64,000 bases of DNA from an uncultured Pseudomonadota bacterium (GTDB lineage Bacteria; Myxococcota_A; UBA796; GCA-2862545): the NCBI GenBank assembly GCA_913061235.1, contig CAJXTB010000004.1, positions 310,001 through 374,000 on the forward strand, in the 5' to 3' direction. Below the pieces are notes generated by a model. It had not been told where the DNA came from, ran no database searches, and saw only the letters and a list, made by a program, of their open reading frames with translations. Shown here in pieces: positions 58,576-64,000 of this stretch. The stretch's first letter is position 1; each line of letters begins with the position of its first letter. The position numbers and the translations under genes were made by a program.

Positions 58576-59706
58576 ATGCCGCACCTCGACACTATTGGTC
58601 CAAATAAACTCCCCATCACCCTGCACTCCGGTGAAGGCGCCCTGCTGTGGGACACGGGGGGGCGTACGTATTGGGACTTCTACGGTGGCCACGCCGTCAC
58701 GATTCTTGGCCAAGGCCACCCAACGTGGGTCGCGGCGATTGAGCAGCAGGCACGCCAGCTTAGCTTCTTCACGCAACTCGCAGACGTCGCCATTCGCACC
58801 AAAGCGGCAGACAGTGTCTGTGCGTTCACCAAGATGCACACCTGCTGGTTTGTGAACTCGGGTGCCGAAGCCAATGAGGCTGCGCTGAAGATGGCGCGCA
58901 AGGCAACTGGGCGTAGCGTGATTGTTGCAATGGAAAAGGGCTTTCACGGCAGGACAATGGGCGCGCTTGGCGTGACCTGGAAGTACCGGGACCAACATGC
59001 GCCTGCCCACGGCACGACACGCTTTGTTCCGTATGGAGACATCGACGCTCTCAAGGAAGCCCTGACGGACGACGTCGCTGCAATCATCTGTGAGCCCATG
59101 CTTGGCATCAGTGGAATTGTGGAGCCGCCGGCTGGCTTTCTCAAGCAGGCCGTCGACTTGGCGCATGCCAATGGCTCTGTGTTCATTGCGGATGAAATCC
59201 AGAGCGGAATGGGGCGTACCGGCCTGCCGCTAGAGACGCACCGCGAGAACTTGGCTGTGGACATTGTCAGCGTAGGCAAGAGCATTGGCGCCGGCTTCCC
59301 GGTAGCCGCCGTGTTGATGACCGAAGCCATCGCACAGACCGTGTCTCCGGGCGAACATGGCACGACCTACGGTGGCGGTCCGCTCGCCTGTGCCGCGGTT
59401 CAGGCAACGCTTGACGTACTCGAAAAAGAGGGCCTCATGGCCAAGGCAACGACCCTCGGAACGGTGATGCGAAACACGCTGATCGAGCTGGATGGTGTGG
59501 TTGCCGTTCGCGGAGCCGGTGCGTGGATTGGCTGTGTGTTGGACCGCCCCGCGCGTCCTGTTGTTGATGCCTTACGCGACCAGGGATTCTTGGTCGGAAC
59601 AGCGGGGGATCCTCACGTCCTTCGCTTGGCCCCACCGGCCGTCATGCCGGAGTATGCGGTCCACCTTCTCGCAGATGCGATGCGTGGCGTCTTGTCTGCG
59701 TCCTAG
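58576..59706 (+). CDS. argD: Acetylornithine aminotransferase
   Basis: A 376-aa class III aminotransferase. Signature segments: TYWDFYGGHAVTILGQGHP, CWFVNSGAEANEAALKMARK, FIADEIQSGMGRTG and PLP Lys in SVGKSIGAGFPVAAVLM. It makes N-acetylornithine. Position between argC and argF' supports ArgD rather than another omega-aminotransferase. Confidence 0.93.
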   Translation: MPHLDTIGPNKLPITLHSGEGALLWDTGGRTYWDFYGGHAVTILGQGHPTWVAAIEQQARQLSFFTQLADVAIRTKAADSVCAFTKMHTCWFVNSGAEANEAALKMARKATGRSVIVAMEKGFHGRTMGALGVTWKYRDQHAPAHGTTRFVPYGDIDALKEALTDDVAAIICEPMLGISGIVEPPAGFLKQAVDLAHANGSVFIADEIQSGMGRTGLPLETHRENLAVDIVSVGKSIGAGFPVAAVLMTEAIAQTVSPGEHGTTYGGGPLACAAVQATLDVLEKEGLMAKATTLGTVMRNTLIELDGVVAVRGAGAWIGCVLDRPARPVVDALRDQGFLVGTAGDPHVLRLAPPAVMPEYAVHLLADAMRGVLSAS

Positions 59707-59728
59707 TCTGCCTCGCCTTGGAGCCTCC

Positions 59729-60751
59729 ATGCCTTCCCACTTCATCGACGGTACCGAGCCAGGTCCCTTCGGCGTCAGCGATATTGCCCTGCGCGCCCTA
59801 GAGCTGCGTGCCGGTGCTGCTCCCGTTCGCCGTCCAGGTGCTCGTCTCGCAGCCATGTTCCTCAATCCGTCGCTGCGCACGCGAACCTCGCTAGAAGCTG
59901 CGTGTAGCGTGCTTGGGATTCATCCCATTGTTCTGGAGCCAGGACGTACGTCATGGGCCCTGGAGCTGCGCGAAGGCGCCGTCATGAACGGAGATGCCGC
60001 CGAGCACGTCTGTGACGCGGTCCGCGTGTTGTCGTCGTACGTGGACATTCTCGCCGTGCGCGCGTTTGCTGGCCTCGTCGACCGCGATGTCGACCAAGCC
60101 GACCCAGTCATCAAGGCGTTCACCGACTACAGCCCGGTTCCTGTCGTCAACCTAGAGTCGGCGCGCTTCCACCCGCTCCAGGGTCTCGCTGACACCGCCA
60201 CGTGGATGAGCCGTCTCGGACCGGACCTGCAAGGCCAGCCGATCACGCTGACCTGGGCCCCACACCCCAAGGCACTGCCGCTGGCGGTACCGCATCAAGT
60301 CCTGATGTCGTCTGCCCTTCAAGGCATGCATGTGACTGTGGCGCATCCAGAAGGCATGGACCTCGATCCCGCCATTGTGTCTCGCGCCGAGAACCTCGCA
60401 GATGGCGCGGGTGGGTCGGTTCGCATCACCCACAACCAAGAAGAAGGCCTTCGCGGTGCCCGTGTGGTCGTTGCGAAGAGCTGGAGCGGCTTCAGCGGCT
60501 ACGGACGGCGTGCCGAAGAGGCGGAACGTCGTGCGAGCCTCGCAGATTGGCGCATCACCAATCGCAAGCTGGACCTGACGGATGACGGCGGCTTTATGCA
60601 CTGTTTGCCCGTTCGCCGGAACATTGTTGTCGACGATGCTGTGATGGACAGCCATCGGTCTTGGGTCTACGAAGAAGCCGGTCTGCGCTTGTGGACGACC
60701 ACGGCACTTCTGGAAGGCATGCTGTCGGAGGTCCCATGGAACGGCCGCTAA
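59729..60751 (+). CDS. argF': N-acetylornithine (or N-succinylornithine) carbamoyltransferase-like
   Basis: A 340-aa transcarbamoylase. The carbamoyl phosphate motif FLNPSLRTRTSLEAAC is present (STRT replaced by SLRTRT). The segments GAVMNGDAAEHVCDAVRVL and SSYVDILAVRAFAG, PVVNLESARFHPLQGLADTATW, HPKALPLAVPHQVLMS and FMHCLPVRRNIVVDDAV match my memory of Xanthomonas/Bacteroides AOTCase/SOTCase more than classical ArgF (which has HPTQ and DxxxSMG). If so, carbamoylation occurs on the N-acylated substrate. ATG 59729 follows TTGGAG. It overlaps argB by 16 bases. Confidence 0.82.
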   Translation: MPSHFIDGTEPGPFGVSDIALRALELRAGAAPVRRPGARLAAMFLNPSLRTRTSLEAACSVLGIHPIVLEPGRTSWALELREGAVMNGDAAEHVCDAVRVLSSYVDILAVRAFAGLVDRDVDQADPVIKAFTDYSPVPVVNLESARFHPLQGLADTATWMSRLGPDLQGQPITLTWAPHPKALPLAVPHQVLMSSALQGMHVTVAHPEGMDLDPAIVSRAENLADGAGGSVRITHNQEEGLRGARVVVAKSWSGFSGYGRRAEEAERRASLADWRITNRKLDLTDDGGFMHCLPVRRNIVVDDAVMDSHRSWVYEEAGLRLWTTTALLEGMLSEVPWNGR

Positions 60752-61671
60752 GTCTACTTGAAGCCGTCCCGTTTCTGCGGGCCTACTCGTCAGGTGCTGT
60801 GTTTGTGGTCAAGGCTGGGGGCGAGCTGTTGGAGCGTCCGGTGTGGCGTGACGGCATTGCGCGCGACCTCGGGGTTCTGCACCGTCTGGGCGTCAACGTG
60901 GTGCTCGTCCACGGTGGCGGACCACAGCTCGATGCTGTCAGCGAACGCATGGACCTGCCTGTTGAGCGGGTCGGTGGTCGCCGCATCACGTCTCCCATGC
61001 TCATTGAAGCCGCTGTTCGCGAGTGGCGCGGTGCGTGCAATCTCGCGTGGGTGACCGCCCTACAAGAACAGGGCGAGCGGGCCATGGGTGTCAGCGGAGT
61101 GGATGGGGGACTCGTGCAAGCGCGTCGTCGTCCGCCGGTTGTTGTGGAGGACGATGACGGCGCCCGCCAGACGGTCGACTACGGTCAGGTCGGAGACATC
61201 ACGAGTGTTGACGGTGAACTGATTCGCGGCATGCTCGATCTGGGCGTAATCCCTGTGATTACGCCGCTCGCCAAGGGCACCGCTGGTGAAGTGCTCAACG
61301 TCAATGCGGACACGGTAGCAGCCGAGATCGCCATTGCTCTGGGTGCCGAGAAGCTGGTTCTGCTCACTCGCGCTCCAGGTATTCAGTCGAACGTAGACGA
61401 CGTCACGAGCGTGCTTCACTGGGCGGATCTGGCCACTCTCGACCGCTTGGATGCGGCCGGTGCACTGAAGGGCGGAATGCGTCCCAAGGTCGCTGCGGTT
61501 CGTAAGGCGCTCAACGGCGGTGTTCCCAAGGTCCATGTGGTCGACGGTCGCCGCGCGGGAAGCCTGCTCGAAGAGGTCTTCACGACCGAAGGCTCCGGCA
61601 CGCTCATCGTCAACGAAGGCGGCCCGGATGCCTGGGCTGGTGCTGGTGTGTTCCGGTCGCAGGACGGGTGA
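60736..61671 (+). CDS. argB: N-acetylglutamate kinase
   Basis: A 311-aa amino acid kinase that phosphorylates N-acetylglutamate. Motifs: FVVKAGGELLER, VVLVHGGGPQLDAV, GVSGVDGGLVQARRR, VINPL-like VIPVITPLAKGTAGEVLNVNADTVAAEIAIALGAEKLVLLTRAPGI, and GGMRPKVAAVRKAL. ATG 60736 follows CGGAGG; the start of the frame further upstream lacks a site. It overlaps argF' by 16 bases and the next gene by four. Confidence 0.94.
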   Translation: MERPLSLLEAVPFLRAYSSGAVFVVKAGGELLERPVWRDGIARDLGVLHRLGVNVVLVHGGGPQLDAVSERMDLPVERVGGRRITSPMLIEAAVREWRGACNLAWVTALQEQGERAMGVSGVDGGLVQARRRPPVVVEDDDGARQTVDYGQVGDITSVDGELIRGMLDLGVIPVITPLAKGTAGEVLNVNADTVAAEIAIALGAEKLVLLTRAPGIQSNVDDVTSVLHWADLATLDRLDAAGALKGGMRPKVAAVRKALNGGVPKVHVVDGRRAGSLLEEVFTTEGSGTLIVNEGGPDAWAGAGVFRSQDG

Positions 61672-62993
61672 GGCAGGACGCGGCTACTCGTGTTGCAACA
61701 GCAGCGGAGAGGCCCCAGACGGACCTTCTTCGCGCTGGCGCGCTTGGGCTAGTGGCATGGGGGCTGCTGACGGCTAGCTTTTCGAGCAATGCGCTTGGCG
61801 TTGTGAGTGAACGGGCATTCTGGGAGTTTCAGCGGGACTCCGAGAGCCTGGTCATGGGCCGCATTGTTCAGACCCGGGTTGAAGGGATGTTTAGCCAAGG
61901 GGGGCTGGCAGGCCGCCGAGGCCAGCCTTCTAGGAGAACCCCAGCGTTCCAGTACAAGCTGTACCGCGACGGACACCCCGCGTCGGGCTTCACACCGTAT
62001 CGAAGCCATCCCGGCGCCAACGGCTGGCTGGCGGCTGCGGCGGATGGGCTGATGCCACGTCGTGTGGGCGGGCACCTTGGTGTCCTGCAGACAGGCACAG
62101 CTGCGCTTTCCGCGTTGGTCTTTGCCGGGGCAACTGCGCTGACATGGCGCCGCTTTGGCCTCGTTGCCGCACTGGTCTTGTTGGCAGGCACGCTGGCCTC
62201 GCCGTGGGTGACGCTGTTCTCGCGCAATCTGTGGTGGTCGCTGTGGGCGATGTACCTGCCCATGCTCGGAGCTGCGTGGTGTGTCGCGCGCCGTCCGTCG
62301 CTGCGCACTGTGGCCGCTCTGGCGGCGGTCGCCATGGCCATCAAAGTGGCGATGACCGGCTACGAGTACGTCACTGCCGTGCTCATCTCGGGCATGGTTC
62401 CCTTTGTCTACGCCTGGGCAGCCTCACGGTTTGCTCATGCGTCAGTGCGTTCGGCGACCGCCTACTTGGGCGGCCTAATCGCGGCAGGGACTGTGGGACT
62501 CGGGGTGCTCATTGGCCAGAACGCACTCCAGAGTGGTTCATGGGCAACCGGTGCTCAGCATGTGCTGACGGTGCTTGGAAACCGGACCCACGGAGACCCC
62601 AGCGCACATGAGGCGGTGTACCAAGCTGCGCTGTCCGCTTCGGTGTGGGAGTCGACGCGACCGTATGTCTTCAGGCTCGGACCCTTTTCGCACGGTGCGG
62701 AGGCGTGGTGGTCCTACGGGACCTGGTGCATCGTGACCGCAGTGGTGTGTGGCCTGGCGCTGTGGCTGGCCCGCTCGAACAAGGAGTCTGCCGCTTCCTT
62801 GCGTGGCCTTGTGGCGGCGACGGTGTGCTCCGTGTTGGCACCGCTGTCGTGGTTCATTCTGTTCAAGGGCCACAGCTTCATCCACGTCCACATGAACGCA
62901 ATCGTCTGGCATCTACCGTTTGTGCCGGTGTCCCTGGTGCTCATGGGACGGGTTGCCCAAGCCGGCTGGGCGCGCTTGCGGGGTCGGCGGTGA
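61668..62993 (+). CDS. Multipass membrane protein of unknown function
   Basis: A 441-aa membrane protein with about nine helices, starting at GTG 61668 that overlaps the argB stop (GTGA). A long extracytoplasmic segment after helix 1 (residues 44-125) has FQRDSESLVMGRIVQTR, and the rest has Trp/Ala-rich helices (LGAAWCVARRPSLRTVAAL). The form, with a large loop after the first helix, resembles glycosyltransferase family C enzymes, and a family 2 glycosyltransferase follows by overlap. No catalytic motif is certain, so the role in glycan or lipid sugar transfer is an inference. Confidence 0.72.
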   Translation: MRQDAATRVATAAERPQTDLLRAGALGLVAWGLLTASFSSNALGVVSERAFWEFQRDSESLVMGRIVQTRVEGMFSQGGLAGRRGQPSRRTPAFQYKLYRDGHPASGFTPYRSHPGANGWLAAAADGLMPRRVGGHLGVLQTGTAALSALVFAGATALTWRRFGLVAALVLLAGTLASPWVTLFSRNLWWSLWAMYLPMLGAAWCVARRPSLRTVAALAAVAMAIKVAMTGYEYVTAVLISGMVPFVYAWAASRFAHASVRSATAYLGGLIAAGTVGLGVLIGQNALQSGSWATGAQHVLTVLGNRTHGDPSAHEAVYQAALSASVWESTRPYVFRLGPFSHGAEAWWSYGTWCIVTAVVCGLALWLARSNKESAASLRGLVAATVCSVLAPLSWFILFKGHSFIHVHMNAIVWHLPFVPVSLVLMGRVAQAGWARLRGRR

Positions 62994-63655
62994 GTAGCAC
63001 AGCCGTCATCATTCCGTGTCTCAATGAGGCGGCCACTATCGGACAGGTGGTGTCCGACATTCGTCGCGCCCTGCCAAGTGCGGATGTGGTCGTGGTGGAC
63101 AACGGCTCGACCGATGGAACAGCGCGAGTGGCGAGTGGGGCTGGGGCTCGGGTCCTGGTCGAGACCCGTCGCGGCAAGGGCGCTGCGCTACGCTGTGCCT
63201 TTCGTGAGCAGCGGGCCGACGTCTGGGTCTTGCTCGACGGCGACGGAACCTACGCTGCGTCCGACGCGGGCGGACTCATTGAGATGCTGCACTCGGAGGA
63301 CCTCGACGTTGTCAACGGAGCGCGCACACCGGTCAAGGGTGCGCTGGGACGTAGGCATACGCTGGGCAATCGAGGGATTGCGGCTGGCTTACGGCTGCTG
63401 TTCGGCTCACCCTTTCGAGACCCCCTCAGCGGCTACAAGGTCCTGTCAGGTCGCTTTGTAGAGTCGTTTCCGAGCTCGTATGACGGCTTTGAGGTCGAGA
63501 CCGAGCTCGTCGTTCATGCGGTTCGCTCTGGCGCCCGCTGCGCCGAGCGCGGTGTTGTGTACCTGTGCCGCCCAGAGGGGTCGCAGAGCAAGCTTTCTGC
63601 GGTGCGAGACGGCCTTCGAATCGCGCGGGCGATGGCGGCGCTGCGTCGCGGGTAG
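62990..63655 (+). CDS. Family 2 glycosyltransferase
   Basis: A 221-aa GT2 enzyme: AVIIPCLNEAATIGQVVSDI, VVVDNGSTDGTARVA, RRGKGAALRCAF, VLLDGDGTYAASD (DxD-like) and DPLSGYKVLSGRFV. It resembles dolichyl/undecaprenyl-phosphate sugar transferases. GTG 62990 overlaps the stop of the membrane protein (GTGA), so they probably work together. No transmembrane segment is seen in it. Confidence 0.88.
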   Translation: MSSTAVIIPCLNEAATIGQVVSDIRRALPSADVVVVDNGSTDGTARVASGAGARVLVETRRGKGAALRCAFREQRADVWVLLDGDGTYAASDAGGLIEMLHSEDLDVVNGARTPVKGALGRRHTLGNRGIAAGLRLLFGSPFRDPLSGYKVLSGRFVESFPSSYDGFEVETELVVHAVRSGARCAERGVVYLCRPEGSQSKLSAVRDGLRIARAMAALRRG

Positions 63656-63691
63656 GGCGCGGCATTGTCAACAGCTCTCCAGACGGGTTGG

Positions 63692-64000
63692 CTATAAGTC
63701 GTCGATGAACACCAGCTCATCGAAGTGTTCCGCAGAGAAGGGCAGGTCCAGTCGGGCCGTTCGTTCGACTGTCGTGGAGTACGGATTGCGCAGCGCCGGA
63801 AAGCGGGTCGGGTAGTAGTTCTGCTCGGCAATGAACTCGGCTGCGCGTCGCCACACCTCGGGCATGGCTTGCATGCGCGCACGAGAGGAGGCGGTCTTGC
63901 AGTCAGAAATCGCCTGATTCAGCGCGTCTTCGTCGACATCGCTCTCGTCGGCTGACTCGCTGGTGACGCTTCGCTGGGGAGTTGGATGGTCGCCAGAGCG
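63692..64000 (-). CDS. 3' part of an unrecognised gene
   Basis: An open frame of 103 codons runs from the window edge to a stop at 63692-63694. The visible C-terminus begins with an Asp/Ser/Glu-rich stretch, then PEVWRRAAEFIAEQNYYPTRFPALRN and ends DELVFIDDL. No domain is recognised. The true start lies beyond 64000. Confidence 0.55.
   Translation of the reverse strand, partial: RSGDHPTPQRSVTSESADESDVDEDALNQAISDCKTASSRARMQAMPEVWRRAAEFIAEQNYYPTRFPALRNPYSTTVERTARLDLPFSAEHFDELVFIDDL

Overview
The window looks like chromosomal DNA of a Gram-negative, GC-rich bacterium, most likely a deltaproteobacterial or Myxococcota-like lineage. Signs of this are a complete run of type II secretion pseudopilin genes, many lipobox-containing lipoproteins, an outer-membrane porin, frequent GTG/TTG starts, an HTH-receiver fusion, a NYN-LOTUS protein with a histone-like Lys/Ala tail, and FHA, MoxR and VWA proteins. 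This placement is an inference; no 16S or other strong marker is present. No IS element, prophage, CRISPR array or recent-transfer signature was seen. Most of the window is dense housekeeping DNA.

Layout. 1-8318: type II secretion operon gspF(end)-gspG1-gspG2-H-I-J-K-L-M-N, all on + and mostly overlapping; gspC/D/E must lie upstream if present. 8403-16398: a TPR-like lipoprotein, an EEP-family nuclease-like lipoprotein (-), DNA polymerase I with a degenerate proofreading domain, an SbcD-like phosphoesterase and pabB (-), and a small lipoprotein. 16395-22865: thiE (-), a membrane-bound lytic transglycosylase with four LysM repeats, moeA, mobA and two unrecognised genes. 22846-29625 (-): a lipoprotein, a ferritin-like diiron protein, tyrA, and a pair of Hsp90/GHKL-like proteins of which the second looks catalytically dead. 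29658-41465: a degenerate MogA/MoaB-like fusion, a LPG-flippase-like membrane protein, pirin, bestrophin, a porin plus double-parvulin lipoprotein pair (-), a large PHP-domain lipoprotein, a DUF1295 membrane enzyme and serA.

41758-54858: a NYN-LOTUS protein with an 18-bp minisatellite (-), a MoxR/VWA pair, tRNA-Gln(UUG), then prs-rplY-pth-rpsF-rplI-dnaB (rpsR is absent from its usual place), an FHA protein, an HTH-receiver protein that seems to begin at CTG, and a MATE transporter. 54901-61671: an arginine operon argR-argG-(P-loop protein)-argC-argD-argF'-argB. The carbamoyltransferase resembles the N-acetylornithine type rather than classical ArgF, and a P-loop protein of uncertain role sits between argG and argC. 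61668-63655: a multipass membrane protein and a family 2 glycosyltransferase translationally coupled to argB. The window ends in the 3' part of an unrecognised gene on -.

The best candidates for something undescribed are the P-loop protein inside the arginine operon, which could be an unrecognised N-acylation or regulatory step, and the active/inactive GHKL ATPase pair behind tyrA, which converges on two orphan genes.
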